Shown: positions 1 to 8,160 of the stretch, in pieces | Layout of the letters: each line of letters opens with the position of its first letter | Numbering within the stretch: position 1 is the first letter of the stretch | Origin: Azospirillaceae bacterium | Lineage (GTDB): Bacteria; Pseudomonadota; Alphaproteobacteria; Azospirillales; Azospirillaceae | Direction of reading: 5' to 3' | Length of the DNA stretch: 64,000 bases | Assembly (NCBI GenBank): GCA_035645145.1 | Contig: DASQNC010000048.1 | Span: 53,517-117,516 of the forward strand | The notes under the pieces: model-generated | Told to the model about the DNA's origin: nothing | Database searches by the model: none | What the model saw: the letters and a program-made list of their open reading frames with translations, nothing else | Translations under genes and position numbers: made by a program

Positions 1-2
1 CC

Positions 3-89
3 GACCGGAACTACTGGATGGGTGCGGACGAGGCCAAGGAGTACGGCATCGTCAACAAGATCATCAGCGACTGGGACGCCATCATGTGA
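3..89 (+). CDS. ClpP-like protease subunit, C-terminal end (partial)
   Basis: Only the last 28 residues are in the window; the gene starts upstream. They read DRNYWMGADEAKEYGIVNKI and then a short tail before TGA. The pattern D-R-(N/D)-(Y/F)-(W/F)-M-x-A-x-E-A-x-x-Y-G-(I/L)-(V/I)-(D/N)-x-(I/V) is the C-terminal signature of ClpP, the serine peptidase ring of the Clp protease, where it forms the last helix of the head domain. The catalytic residues are outside the window, so an inactive ClpP-fold paralogue cannot be excluded. A hairpin terminator follows 29 bases after the stop. Confidence 0.7.
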   Translation, partial: DRNYWMGADEAKEYGIVNKIISDWDAIM

Positions 90-118
90 TGGGGCGTTCC
101 GCCCTGTAAGCGCCCGAC

Positions 119-160
119 GGGCGCATCCGCCGCCCTCCCGGCGGGTGCGCCCGTTTCGCT
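119..160 (+). terminator. Intrinsic terminator after the ClpP-like gene
   Basis: GGGCGCA (119-125) pairs with TGCGCCC (146-152), and inside it CCGCC (127-131) pairs with GGCGG (140-144). This gives a G/C-rich hairpin followed by the modest T-rich run GTTTCGCTT. It lies between the ClpP-like stop and the next gene on the same strand. Confidence 0.6.
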
Positions 161-192
161 TGATCCCTCGACAGTGACCGGCAGGTGCAGCC

Positions 193-891
193 ATGATCCC
201 CACCTATTCCACGGCCCTGATCGTCGGCGCCGGGCCCGGGCTGGGATCGTCATTGGCCCACCGGTTTTCCCGGGAAGGCCTGAGCGTCGCGCTGGCCGCC
301 CGTGACCCGGGCAAGCTCACCCCCCTGGCCCAGCAGATCCACGCCCGGACGTTTGCGGCCGACGCCGCCAATGCGGACGATATCGTCCGCCTCTTCCGCG
401 AGGTGGAGGAGGCCGTGGGTGCGCCCGACATCGTCGTCTACAACGCCAGCGGCCGCGTGCGCGGCCCCTTCACCGAACTCGACCCCGCCACCGTGCAGCA
501 GGCGCTGATGGTGTCGGCCTATGGCGGTTTCCTGGTCGCGCAGGAGGCGGTGCGGCGCATGCTGCCCAAGAAACGGGGGGCCATCCTGTTCACCGGCGCC
601 TCGGCCAGTGTGAAGGGCTACGCCCGCTCCGCCCCGTTCGCGATGGGCAAATTCGCCCTGCGCGGCTTGGCGCAGAGCCTTGCCCGCGAACTCCACCCGC
701 AGGGCATCCACATCGGCCATTTCGTCATCGACGGCGCCATTCGCACGTCGGCCCGCCCGGACCCCACGGACCGGCCGGACAGCGCGCTCGACCCCGACGC
801 CATCGCGGAAGCGTACTGGAACCTGCTGTGCCAGGACCGCAGCACCTGGACCTGGGAGGTGGAGTTGCGCCCCTGGGTGGAGACGTTCTGA
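193..891 (+). CDS. Atypical short-chain dehydrogenase/reductase without catalytic Tyr
   Basis: A 232-residue Rossmann-fold protein of the SDR superfamily. The N-terminal dinucleotide loop G12-A-G-P-G-L-G18 and the structural N84-A-S-G motif are clear. At the active site, where classical SDRs have Ser...Tyr-x-x-x-Lys, the sequence has S137/S139 and then F149-A-M-G-K153: the Lys is kept but the Tyr is Phe. Some SDR subgroups are known to lack this Tyr; members have no settled function. NAD(P) binding is probable, but classical hydride-transfer chemistry is doubtful. Tyr143 lies close by and might substitute (inference). The ATG at 193 has only a weak upstream purine stretch (CAGGTG). The gene follows the terminator at 119-160 and precedes a small membrane protein by 54 bases. 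Confidence 0.8.
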   Translation: MIPTYSTALIVGAGPGLGSSLAHRFSREGLSVALAARDPGKLTPLAQQIHARTFAADAANADDIVRLFREVEEAVGAPDIVVYNASGRVRGPFTELDPATVQQALMVSAYGGFLVAQEAVRRMLPKKRGAILFTGASASVKGYARSAPFAMGKFALRGLAQSLARELHPQGIHIGHFVIDGAIRTSARPDPTDRPDSALDPDAIAEAYWNLLCQDRSTWTWEVELRPWVETF

Positions 892-945
892 GGCACCGCC
901 ACGGTCCGGTTTGCACGCTGGCGCGCCCGGACCGCGAGGGAGACC

Positions 946-1266
946 ATGGCAAGGAAGCCACCCAAGCATCCAGCCCCCCCTGCCGTCGGCCCCTGGGGAG
1001 ACCGGACCGCACATCTGCGCCGGCGGGCCATTTGGGCCACCCGCTGGTCAATCGGCATTGGGTTCTCCGCCGTGTTGTTGTCGCTGGTGGCGGAATTTCA
1101 CAGCGCGGTCGGCGTGATGGGCGTATCGCTCGGCCTTGCCTCGGTCGCCACCTTGACGGTGGACGAGCTGCGCGCCCGCCGTGGCACCCGGATGACCGCC
1201 GTCAGCTGGCTCGATGCTGCCGCGCTGGGGGCCATGGGGGCCTTCGTCTATTTCGCGGTGGCTTGA
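946..1266 (+). CDS. Small membrane protein, unknown function
   Basis: 106 residues that I do not recognise. A basic, proline-rich N-terminus (about residues 1-28) is followed by hydrophobic segments near residues 31-50, 53-70 and 88-106, so probably three membrane helices; the arginine-rich loop between the second and third suggests a cytoplasmic side. The ATG is preceded by GAGGGAGA at good spacing. The stop lies 16 bases from the stop of the opposing gene at 1283-1507. No enzymatic motif is visible. Confidence 0.6.
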   Translation: MARKPPKHPAPPAVGPWGDRTAHLRRRAIWATRWSIGIGFSAVLLSLVAEFHSAVGVMGVSLGLASVATLTVDELRARRGTRMTAVSWLDAAALGAMGAFVYFAVA

Positions 1267-1282
1267 GGCGGAATCACGGCGG

Positions 1283-1507
1283 CTAGGCTCCGGGCCCCCG
1301 TGGCCCATTGCGCTGCAACAGGCGCACCTCCGCCTTCAGGTCGGTGATCTGCCGGTCGTAGCCGCTCTTGAGCCGCCACACTGCATAGACCACGGCGGCC
1401 ATCAGCACGCCGTCCACCAGCCGTGACAGCAGCATGGCCGCGAAATCGATGATCGTACCCAGGATCGCCAGAACGACGACCAGGATCAAAAGGGTCTTCT
1501 CGTTCAC
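1283..1507 (-). CDS. Small membrane protein with C-terminal coiled-coil tail
   Basis: 74 residues when read from the GTG at 1507, chosen because GGAGG stands 11 bases upstream; the frame stays open further upstream, but that part looks unlike protein (low-complexity, Pro/Gly/Arg-rich). The product has two hydrophobic helices (about residues 5-28 and 33-46) and a charged tail (ITDLKAEVRLLQRN) that could form a short coiled coil. Function unknown. It converges on the gene at 946-1266. Confidence 0.55.
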   Translation of the reverse strand: MNEKTLLILVVVLAILGTIIDFAAMLLSRLVDGVLMAAVVYAVWRLKSGYDRQITDLKAEVRLLQRNGPRGPGA

Positions 1508-1746
1508 GCGCGCTCGGGCCTCCGAAACGTTTTCCGGCGAGGGTGGGCCGAAGACGGCCTTGGATGGAGGAACCAGCGCATGCCGTTCCAACCTCCCTAC
1601 GCTGCGCGTGGGCGCTGCTGTTTTCAATCCGCGCCCCAGTGGTGCCCCATCCAGCAGACTGTGGAAAAGGGACGCCGGATCGGGGAGTTGGCTTCCGCGC
1701 GGCGGTCCTGGACACGCCCCAAACTCATCCCAGGGATGCCGCCAGA

Positions 1747-1770
1747 CCGGAGGCGGCAATCCGCCTCCGG
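1747..1770. other. Perfect 10-bp hairpin in a gene-free stretch
   Basis: CCGGAGGCGG (1747-1756), loop CAAT, CCGCCTCCGG (1761-1770). No T run follows on either strand, so it is not a classical terminator. It lies in the 377-base gap 1508-1884, which holds no convincing gene; the only other notable element there is the AT-rich stretch just downstream. Confidence 0.5.
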
Positions 1771-1789
1771 GAGAACCCATTCAAAAGTC

Positions 1790-1818
1790 TTAACTACAAG
1801 ATATTTTAAACTTATTCC
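1790..1818 (+). promoter_or_regulatory. Candidate promoter of the binding-protein gene at 1885
   Basis: TTAACT (1790-1795), 17 bases, TATTCC (1813-1818), in an unusually AT-rich stretch (about 1780-1820) of an otherwise very GC-rich region. It would give a leader of about 60 bases before the ATG at 1885. Both hexamers match consensus only partly. Confidence 0.35.
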
Positions 1819-1884
1819 GCCTACTGTCCATTTGGGCGCCGCAGCCCGCAAACAAAGCTAAAGAACAGCAGGATGGCGTGAACG

Positions 1885-2607
1885 ATGGGAATGTATTGGA
1901 AGTGGATCGCCGCACCGGCCATCGTCCTTGGCCTGTGGACCACCCAGGCCAGCGCGGCCGACCGGACCGCATCCTTGGCCCAACTGCCCGCCCTTGCCGA
2001 GTCCGAGACCCGGGGCATCCTGGTCGACCTGATCAAGGCAATGGACAAGGCCACCGGCACAACCACCAAGATCATCGTCGCGCCCTTTCAGCGCTCCATG
2101 AAGAACGTCGCGGACGGTCAGGCGGATTACCATCTGCCCATTCTGGACAACCCGGAGCGACCGGCCCAGCTGGATGGATTGATGCTGGGCCGGAAGACCA
2201 CGGTCGTGAACGCAAGGTTCGGCCTCTATACCCACAAGGACCGGCCGGTCGACCTTGCCAAGGCCGACCAGTTCCGATTGGAGACCGAGGCGGCGCACAC
2301 CGACTTGTTCCCGATGAAGATCGCCCCGTCGACCTGCCTGGAGTGCAGCCTGCGCAAGATCCTGGCCGACCGGATTGATGGCGTGGTCTTCGCCATGCTG
2401 GAGATGGACAAGCTGCTTGCCAGTCTCGAAGGCAAGGAAAACATCCGCCGCAGCGTTTACCGGGTCTACCGCGGGACCGCCATCCTGCCGGCCAACGCCA
2501 AGGGCGAGGCCACCGACGCCTTCCTCGCGGATGCCATCGAGAAGTTGAAGCAGAACGGCGAATACCAGCGCATTCTCGGGCCGCTGCTGGAACCGAACAG
2601 CGACTGA
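1885..2607 (+). CDS. Orphan periplasmic solute-binding protein, family 3 type
   Basis: 240 residues with a Sec signal peptide (about 1-24, ending T-Q-A-S-A before AD). The mature part looks like the family 3 extracellular binding fold: a short first lobe (about 30-110), a centre with a C-L-E-C pair, and a C-terminal lobe ending in a helix (D-A-I-E-K-L-K-Q-N-G-E-Y-Q-R-I-L) typical of amino-acid-binding proteins. No permease or ATPase gene is adjacent, so it may feed a distant transporter or act as a sensor or scavenging protein. AGGA precedes the ATG at 1885; a second ATG two codons on is possible. The ligand cannot be told from the sequence. A similar orphan lies at 5815-6609. Confidence 0.7.
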   Translation: MGMYWKWIAAPAIVLGLWTTQASAADRTASLAQLPALAESETRGILVDLIKAMDKATGTTTKIIVAPFQRSMKNVADGQADYHLPILDNPERPAQLDGLMLGRKTTVVNARFGLYTHKDRPVDLAKADQFRLETEAAHTDLFPMKIAPSTCLECSLRKILADRIDGVVFAMLEMDKLLASLEGKENIRRSVYRVYRGTAILPANAKGEATDAFLADAIEKLKQNGEYQRILGPLLEPNSD

Positions 2608-2758
2608 ACGGTATCCCCCTCCCGCGCGGGGAGCCGCGGAAACCGGTGGCAGACGCCGCCGCCCACCCTGCGCCCGGGTCGCCCTGCACGAGGGGAAGAT
2701 CGCCCGATCACGACGCCGGGGGCGGGCCCATGGCCCCGCCCCCGGGTCCATGGCTCGA

Positions 2759-5491
2759 TCAGACCGGCTCGACCTGGGTGACGCGCTCCAGCCGCGGGTC
2801 GGCGGTGCCGAGCGCCAGCGTCGCCAACCGGTCCAGAAGTGCCGTGGCCGTCGGGTCGGCCCCCGGCGCGTCCCGGAACAGCCGGAAGGTGGACACCACC
2901 AGCCGGCCCTCGCCGTAGCCCCGCTCCACCGCAAGACCCACCGCCTTGTGGATCCAGCCGACCACCAGGCCCGCATGGACCCGCGACTGGAAGTCCATCA
3001 GGTTGCAGCCCGAAATCACGTGGGTCGGGATCACCCGGTCGAAGGCCTCGTCCAGCAGCGGCCCGCCCGGCATGTCGCGGAAGACATTCCCGCGGCGCAG
3101 CCATGCGAACGACGAGGCCCAGTCGCCGGCCCACATGGTGCCTTCCCGATTCACCACCTTCACGGCCTGCCAGTGCGGGAAGAACGGGGTGAGCGAAACG
3201 TCGGCCTCCGGCAGCAGGAGCAGGCGGCCGCCGGCGCGCACGCGCTCGACGATGGCCGCGTCGGCCGCCGTCGCCACCACCAGCGCGGCGGAGTCCAGGT
3301 CGTCCGCCAACCGGTATCCGAGGGCGTCCAGCCGCACGCGGATGGACGGATCGGGCGACCACACGGGCACGTCGATGGACGCGCGGCGTGCGGGATGCAC
3401 CGCCAGGTCCAGGTGGTTGGTGGCGACGATCCGCCCCCCGCCGTCGCGCAGTTCGAGCACCAGCCGGTGGATGCCGGGTTCGGTGGCCCGGGGCACGGCG
3501 AACTCCAGGGTGCCGAGGTCGGCGACGGAGCCGGGTTCCAGACGCGGCACCGGCACCAGCCGGCCCTCGCCCAGGAAGGCCTCGAGGGTCGCGCCCTCCA
3601 GCGGCTCCCCTGCCCCGTGGGCCACGGCCAGTTCGATCCGGGCGGTCTCGCCCGACCAGTACGACAGCCGCTCCCAGCGCGGCACGATCACGGTGTCGGC
3701 GTTGACGGTGCCGAAGACATTGTGGAAGACGCGCGGATTGCGGCGCATGTCCAGCAACCCGTTGGACTCCCAGTGGCAGTCGGTCAGTTCGGTGATGACG
3801 TAGCCGGCCAGGGTCGGCTTCCGCCGCATGGCCTCGATCTCGTACTTGAAGGCCCGGAACTGCTGCCACTGGGCCGCTTCGACGAAGCCGCGGAGCGAAC
3901 CGAAGACCCGGTCCAGACTCCAGTCGTGGAACCGGTTCTGCACGCCGTGGGCGTACATGACGCCTTCGCCCCAGTCATGGCCGGTCTCGAACCACCAGGG
4001 CTCGCGGCCCTCGGCGTCGGCCAGGTCCTCGGGGTGGGGCAGCCCCCAGTTGCCGAACTCGGAGCACATGAGCGGCTCCTGCCCGGTGGTTTCGGCGTCG
4101 CCCTCCTGGCTGAACAGCCAGGCCGGGCGGGAGGCGAGTTCGTCCACGAACCGGTCCCACTGGTCGCGATGGTCCGGGACGGCCGCGTAGAAGTGCATGT
4201 CCGCGATGTCGGTGCGCACGTGCATGCTGGGCGCGAGCGGCGAATTGTCGACCACCAGCCGGGTTGGATCGTAGGATTTCAGCCAGGCATAGGTCCGCTT
4301 CAGCCACGCCCGGTGCTCGGCGTTGTGGACCAGATCGGTGCCCCAGTTCTCGTTGATGATGGTCCAGATCACGATGGACGGGTGGTTGCCATCCCGATCG
4401 ACGATGGCCTTCAGCAGCGCCTCGGCCCGGCCGCGGGCACGCTTGGTGAGCCGGCCGCCGTTGGGCAGCTCGGTCCAGATCAGCATGCCCAGGCGGTCGG
4501 CCACCTCGTAGTAGCGGGGGTCGGCGACCTTGATGTGGCAGCGCAGGGTGTTGAGGCCGAGATGCTTGGCCTTCCGGAGCTGGTCTTCCAGGAACTCGAC
4601 CGAGGGCGTGGTGCAGAGCCCGTCCGGGTAGTAGTCCTGGTCCAGCGCCGCGCGCATGTAGAAGGGCTTGCCGTTCAGGTAGAAACGACCGTCGCGGGTT
4701 TCAAAGGTGCGGAAGCCGAAGCGCTCCTCCACCCGGTCCACCAGGCGCCCGTCGCGACGAAGCGAGACCGCAAGCGTGTAGAGGTTCGGCGTGTCCGGCG
4801 ACCAGGCATGGACCTCGGCCAGGTGGACCGGCAATTCGACGCTCTCCGCCCCCTCGCAGGGGGTCTCGATCCGGTCCGCCACCACACGGCCCATGGGATC
4901 GCGCACGGCAATCTCCACCTCCATCCGGCCGGACACGGGGCGGGCCAGCGCAATGGTGGTGGCCACACGGCCGGTGGCGAGGTCCGGCGAGACGCGGACC
5001 CGCGCCACATGGTCGGGATCGCGCCGCTCCAGGGTGACGGATTGCCAGATACCGGACTGGGGGCCGTACCAGCTCTGCTTGCCGAACGGCATCTCGGCCA
5101 GGGAGCCGTCGGCGTGGGTCTGCTCGCAGTCCACCGGGCTTTCGACCCGGACCGTGATCTCGTTGCGGCCATCCACCAGGACGCGGGTCACGTCGAAGGC
5201 GAAGGGCAGCCAGCCGCCCTCGTTCTCGCCCACCGGCACGCCGTTGACCCAGACCGTCGCGTTGTGGAACGCGGCCCCGAAGCGGAGCCAGACCTGGCCA
5301 TGAACCCAGCCCTCCGGCAGAACCACGTCCCGCCGGTAGATGCCGACCCCCGACTTCATGCGCAGATCGTCGAACTGCGCCTGCCAGGGGCCGGGGACTT
5401 GAATGGACCGGACCCGGCCTGGCGCGGCGGAGGGTCCGGCCGCGTGCTGAAATTCCCAGGTCCCATCCAATGTCACGCGGCAGGCGATCAT
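2759..5491 (-). CDS. Glycoside hydrolase family 2 (beta-galactosidase/glucuronidase type)
   Basis: 910 residues from the ATG at 5491. The order is that of GH2 enzymes: an N-terminal jelly-roll sugar-binding domain (about 1-155), an immunoglobulin-like sandwich (about 160-260), a TIM barrel (about 265-600) and extra C-terminal beta domains. The catalytic pair is visible: acid/base E381 in I-I-N-E-N-W-G and nucleophile E478 in M-C-S-E-F-G-N-W-G. There is no signal peptide, so it should act in the cytoplasm on imported glycosides. Substrate (galactoside, glucuronide or mannoside) is not decided by the motifs. A GTG at 5497 is in frame, but it overlaps the AGGAG ribosome site, which is spaced 5 bases from the ATG at 5491. 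Tandem repeats at 5569-5614 suggest its own regulator. No sugar-specific transporter gene adjoins it. Confidence 0.88.
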   Translation of the reverse strand: MIACRVTLDGTWEFQHAAGPSAAPGRVRSIQVPGPWQAQFDDLRMKSGVGIYRRDVVLPEGWVHGQVWLRFGAAFHNATVWVNGVPVGENEGGWLPFAFDVTRVLVDGRNEITVRVESPVDCEQTHADGSLAEMPFGKQSWYGPQSGIWQSVTLERRDPDHVARVRVSPDLATGRVATTIALARPVSGRMEVEIAVRDPMGRVVADRIETPCEGAESVELPVHLAEVHAWSPDTPNLYTLAVSLRRDGRLVDRVEERFGFRTFETRDGRFYLNGKPFYMRAALDQDYYPDGLCTTPSVEFLEDQLRKAKHLGLNTLRCHIKVADPRYYEVADRLGMLIWTELPNGGRLTKRARGRAEALLKAIVDRDGNHPSIVIWTIINENWGTDLVHNAEHRAWLKRTYAWLKSYDPTRLVVDNSPLAPSMHVRTDIADMHFYAAVPDHRDQWDRFVDELASRPAWLFSQEGDAETTGQEPLMCSEFGNWGLPHPEDLADAEGREPWWFETGHDWGEGVMYAHGVQNRFHDWSLDRVFGSLRGFVEAAQWQQFRAFKYEIEAMRRKPTLAGYVITELTDCHWESNGLLDMRRNPRVFHNVFGTVNADTVIVPRWERLSYWSGETARIELAVAHGAGEPLEGATLEAFLGEGRLVPVPRLEPGSVADLGTLEFAVPRATEPGIHRLVLELRDGGGRIVATNHLDLAVHPARRASIDVPVWSPDPSIRVRLDALGYRLADDLDSAALVVATAADAAIVERVRAGGRLLLLPEADVSLTPFFPHWQAVKVVNREGTMWAGDWASSFAWLRRGNVFRDMPGGPLLDEAFDRVIPTHVISGCNLMDFQSRVHAGLVVGWIHKAVGLAVERGYGEGRLVVSTFRLFRDAPGADPTATALLDRLATLALGTADPRLERVTQVEPV

Positions 5492-5568
5492 GTGCACTCC
5501 TAAGGCGGGGTCCCGGAGGCGGGCCGTCGCCGGCCGCGCGCCTCGTCATGGGAATAGCCTTAGGCCGT

Positions 5569-5614
5569 TATGGTTAACGACCCCTTACTAATATGGTTAG
5601 CGGCCCCATGCTAA
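5569..5614 (-). promoter_or_regulatory. Tandem 23-bp direct repeats upstream of the GH2 gene
   Basis: Two head-to-tail copies, 5569-5591 and 5592-5614, agree at 19 of 23 positions; both begin TATGGTTA and end CTAA. The second contains the inverted pair TTAGC (5597-5601)/GCTAA (5610-5614). The repeats start 78 bases upstream of the hydrolase ATG and are AT-rich against their surroundings. Spacing of about two helical turns suggests two protein molecules binding on one face. I could not assign -10/-35 boxes with confidence. Confidence 0.55.
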
Positions 5615-5719
5615 TTCGAGACCCCGGGATCTTGGATTTACGCGCTCACCCGGGCGCCATCGCCGAAGGGCATGGGCCCACCATGGGGGGAGCGCAGTAC
5701 CGAGCCTCGGGATGTGGAG

Positions 5720-5746
5720 CCGGAACCGTTCAGGGGAAGGTTCCGG
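5720..5746. other. Inverted repeat in the 5615-5760 spacer
   Basis: CCGGAACC (5720-5727) and GGTTCCGG (5739-5746) are perfect 8-bp arms around an 11-base loop, between the terminator of the binding-protein gene and the hydrolase promoter region. Function unknown. The rest of the spacer shows nothing distinctive. Confidence 0.35.
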
Positions 5747-5760
5747 TGCACTGATCGGAA

Positions 5761-5796
5761 ATAAAAACAGGCCCCCCTGTCATTCGACAGAGGGGC
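5761..5796 (-). terminator. Rho-independent terminator of the binding-protein gene
   Basis: Read on the minus strand: an 11-bp stem with one mismatch (arms 5771-5781 and 5786-5796) and loop GAAT, followed directly by CTGTTTTTATTT. It starts 19 bases after the stop of the minus-strand gene at 5815-6609. This separates that gene from the hydrolase gene downstream. Confidence 0.9.
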
Positions 5797-5814
5797 ACGT
5801 AATCGCACCAGAGA

Positions 5815-6609
5815 TTATTCGCTGTACTTGGCTGCCAAAGCCTCGGCGCTTACGTCCCGGTGCTTCGCGAGGGTCTCCCAGAACTTACGGATGAGACCAG
5901 GGTCTTTCCTTGCGATCTGGTGGCTAAACAGCAGGTAGTAGTGCTTAACCACCAATGCCGGAGTTACTTTCTCGATGCCGGCGAAATCGGCCCTCTTCAG
6001 CAATTGGTCCGCCGTAAATTCCTGCGCTGCGACCGCACCGACGCGGCCAGCCTTGAGCTTTGCGAGATCAAGGGGGGTCGCGGAGCTCTCCTCGACCGTC
6101 ACCCCGATCTTCCGCAGATCGGCGACAATGGAATACCCGGCCGGCGCTCCCACGGGGCCGTTCAGATTGCTGACGGTCTTACCATCCCAGCTGACGTTGC
6201 CGCCCTTTTGACGATAAAGGGAATAGGCGATGGTTCCGATACGCAGACTTTCGTCCGGCGCGTCGTCCTTCATTGGATAGACGCCAATCTCCAACCGGTC
6301 TGCGCTGAACGAGCCGGAAAAGACTCCATCAACTTCGCCGCTCTTCAGCGTGTCGAGAGCACGCTTCCACGGCATGCGAACGAGCTTGAGAGCGATCCCC
6401 AGTTCGGCGGCGGTCACCTTCACCAACTCGACGTGCACGCCCGGCTTGGCCGGATCGATCTCGGCCGAGTTGCCCAAATAATTGGGGAATTGCTCCTTAT
6501 CCTCGAACGCAATGGTCAGTTCGGTTGCTGCCCGGGCGGGAAGGCAGGCAAGGGAAAAAAGGCCAACCAGCGTCGCGCCTAACACCTTCGCGCTAAAAAG
6601 CCTATTCAC
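5815..6609 (-). CDS. Orphan periplasmic solute-binding protein, family 3
   Basis: 264 residues from a GTG at 6609, preceded by GGGAGA nine bases upstream; the frame runs on to 6732 but without a ribosome site. The signal peptide is about 1-24 (V-N-R-L-F-S-A-K-V-L-G... ending P-A-R-A before ATEL). The mature protein has the family 3 start (ELTIAFEDKEQFPNYLG), a G-V-H-V-E-L-V-K-V-T-A-A-E-L-G segment and the helix-rich C-terminal lobe. Codon choice is less G/C-extreme than in neighbours, which may reflect transfer or relaxed expression. No permease or ATPase adjoins it, so its partner is unknown. It has a clear terminator of its own. Confidence 0.75.
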   Translation of the reverse strand: MNRLFSAKVLGATLVGLFSLACLPARAATELTIAFEDKEQFPNYLGNSAEIDPAKPGVHVELVKVTAAELGIALKLVRMPWKRALDTLKSGEVDGVFSGSFSADRLEIGVYPMKDDAPDESLRIGTIAYSLYRQKGGNVSWDGKTVSNLNGPVGAPAGYSIVADLRKIGVTVEESSATPLDLAKLKAGRVGAVAAQEFTADQLLKRADFAGIEKVTPALVVKHYYLLFSHQIARKDPGLIRKFWETLAKHRDVSAEALAAKYSE

Positions 6610-6918
6610 GATGATGGATCTCCCGGTGAATTTCTGCAGGCCATACGCAACATGGGTCTGGCCTATTGACCGCACGGTTGCAGTCTCATCAACATTCGAG
6701 GTTACAATTACCAGTTCCCGCGTAACAAGCACTCACAGTTGCATTGCGACGCTATATCTCCACGACACGCCCTCCGAATTGGAGCGTGCCCGGGTGCGCC
6801 CGCGGGCCCACCTGCCATGGCTTGATGGCGGGGAAGCGGAGCCACCCAGCTCCATGGTCCGGTCAGATGAGGCAAGACTCCGGCCCCACCCGGAAGGCGG
6901 CCGGAAGGATGCGAGGGG
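6610..6918. other. Intergenic stretch upstream of the binding-protein gene
   Basis: 309 bases between aguA (stop at 6919) and the binding-protein start. It must hold the minus-strand promoter for 5815-6609 and is locally AT-rich at about 6660-6770. A weak pair TTGATG/TCAATA with 17-base spacing can be found on the minus strand, but the -10 is poor. I see no gene, repeat or RNA in it. Confidence 0.4.
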
Positions 6919-7938
6919 TCAGGGTATTGGCTGCTGCTGGGTGATGCAGTGGATGCCGCCGCCGCCGCGGACGATGTCCAGGACCGGGATCTGCACCACC
7001 TCGCGGTCGGGGAAGGCCTTGCGGACGGCCTGATAGGCCGCGCGGTCGGCGGGATCGCCGAAGGCCGGCATCACCACCCCGCCGTTGGCGATGTACATGT
7101 TGGCATAGGACAGGGTCAGGCGACGGCCGCGCCAGTCCTCGCGGGCCGGCTGCTTCAGTTCGATCACCTCGAACGAACGGCCGTGGGCGTCGCGCGCCTT
7201 CTTCAGGCGGTCCAGATTGTCCTGGAACGCCTTGAAGTTGGCGTCCGCCGGGTCGTCGGTGGTCAGCGCCAGCACCACACCCGGCCGGGCGAACAGGCAC
7301 AGCTCGTCCACATGCCCGTCGGTCTCGTCGTCCTGGTAGCCCTCGCCCAGCCAGACCACCGTCCGGATGCCCAGATACGCCTTCAGGTATTCCTCGATCT
7401 CGGACCGGGTCAGGCCGGGATTGCGGTTGGGGTTCAGAAGGCACTGTTCCGTGGTGATCAGCGTCCCTTCGCCGTCCACATGGAACGCCCCGCCCTCCAT
7501 CACCAGCGGGGCCTCGTAGCGGGGCAGGTTCACATGCTCCAGCAGGCGCCGCGCCAGAAGCTGGTCCTCGCGGCAGTCGGGGTAGTTGCCGCCCCAGGCG
7601 TTGAATTGCCAATCCACACCGGCCACGCGGCCGTCGGGGTGGACGAGAAAGCTCGGACCGGTGTCGCGGGTCCAACTGTCGTCCAGCGGCATCGGCAGCA
7701 CGTCCACACCCTTGCCGCAGGCCAGCGACGCCTCGGGCACATCGGCCTGGCGGCAGATCATGGTCACCGGCTCGAACGCGCAGATCGCCTGCGCCACTTC
7801 GGCATAGGCGCGCTTGGCCGCCTCGAACGCCTCGGCGGTGCCCCAGGTCTCCTCCCGCACGGGCCAGGCCATCCAGCACCGGGCATGGGGCGCCCATTCG
7901 GCCGGCATGACGAAACCGTCGGCTGCGGGTGTGGACAT
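6919..7938 (-). CDS. aguA: Agmatine deiminase
   Basis: 339 residues, normal for the family. Agmatine deiminase converts agmatine to N-carbamoylputrescine and ammonia in the cytoplasm, one route from arginine to putrescine. The sequence shows the guanidine-modifying fold: D86-D-S-W-T-R-D-T-G-P, the M-E-G-G-A-F-H-V-D-G strand, the catalytic H209 in T-D-G-H-V-D-E and the nucleophile C331 in R-G-G-G-G-I-H-C-I-T-Q-Q. GAAGG precedes the ATG by about seven bases. The next enzyme, N-carbamoylputrescine amidase, is not in the window. A putrescine-type ABC importer begins 2.4 kb away on the same strand, so the region has a polyamine theme, although the two units are separated by the plus-strand esterase gene. 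Confidence 0.95.
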   Translation of the reverse strand: MSTPAADGFVMPAEWAPHARCWMAWPVREETWGTAEAFEAAKRAYAEVAQAICAFEPVTMICRQADVPEASLACGKGVDVLPMPLDDSWTRDTGPSFLVHPDGRVAGVDWQFNAWGGNYPDCREDQLLARRLLEHVNLPRYEAPLVMEGGAFHVDGEGTLITTEQCLLNPNRNPGLTRSEIEEYLKAYLGIRTVVWLGEGYQDDETDGHVDELCLFARPGVVLALTTDDPADANFKAFQDNLDRLKKARDAHGRSFEVIELKQPAREDWRGRRLTLSYANMYIANGGVVMPAFGDPADRAAYQAVRKAFPDREVVQIPVLDIVRGGGGIHCITQQQPIP

Positions 7939-8160
7939 GGGCGAACCTTCGAAAATTCAATCGACCAGCGGCGGAGTGAAGCAAAGCGCACCGGTCTTGG
8001 CAACGGCGCGCCGCCTCGTGCGGGCCCCGTGCGGATCGGGCCGCACCGGCAACATGCCGGGCCGGTCCCGTGGTGCGGCAGTGCGTCCTTAAGCCATAGG
8101 CCACGCCGCATCACCGTCGCGCGTTTCCCGTTTGCGCCGGGCACGGGCCGAACGGCCCCC

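Noticed and set aside
2750..5503. Open frame of 917 codons antisense to the GH2 gene
   Set aside because: It mirrors the hydrolase almost end to end, has His/Arg/Gly/Val-rich composition and no motif. High G+C at third positions creates such antisense frames throughout the window, for example also at 49217-50884 and 54630-57410.
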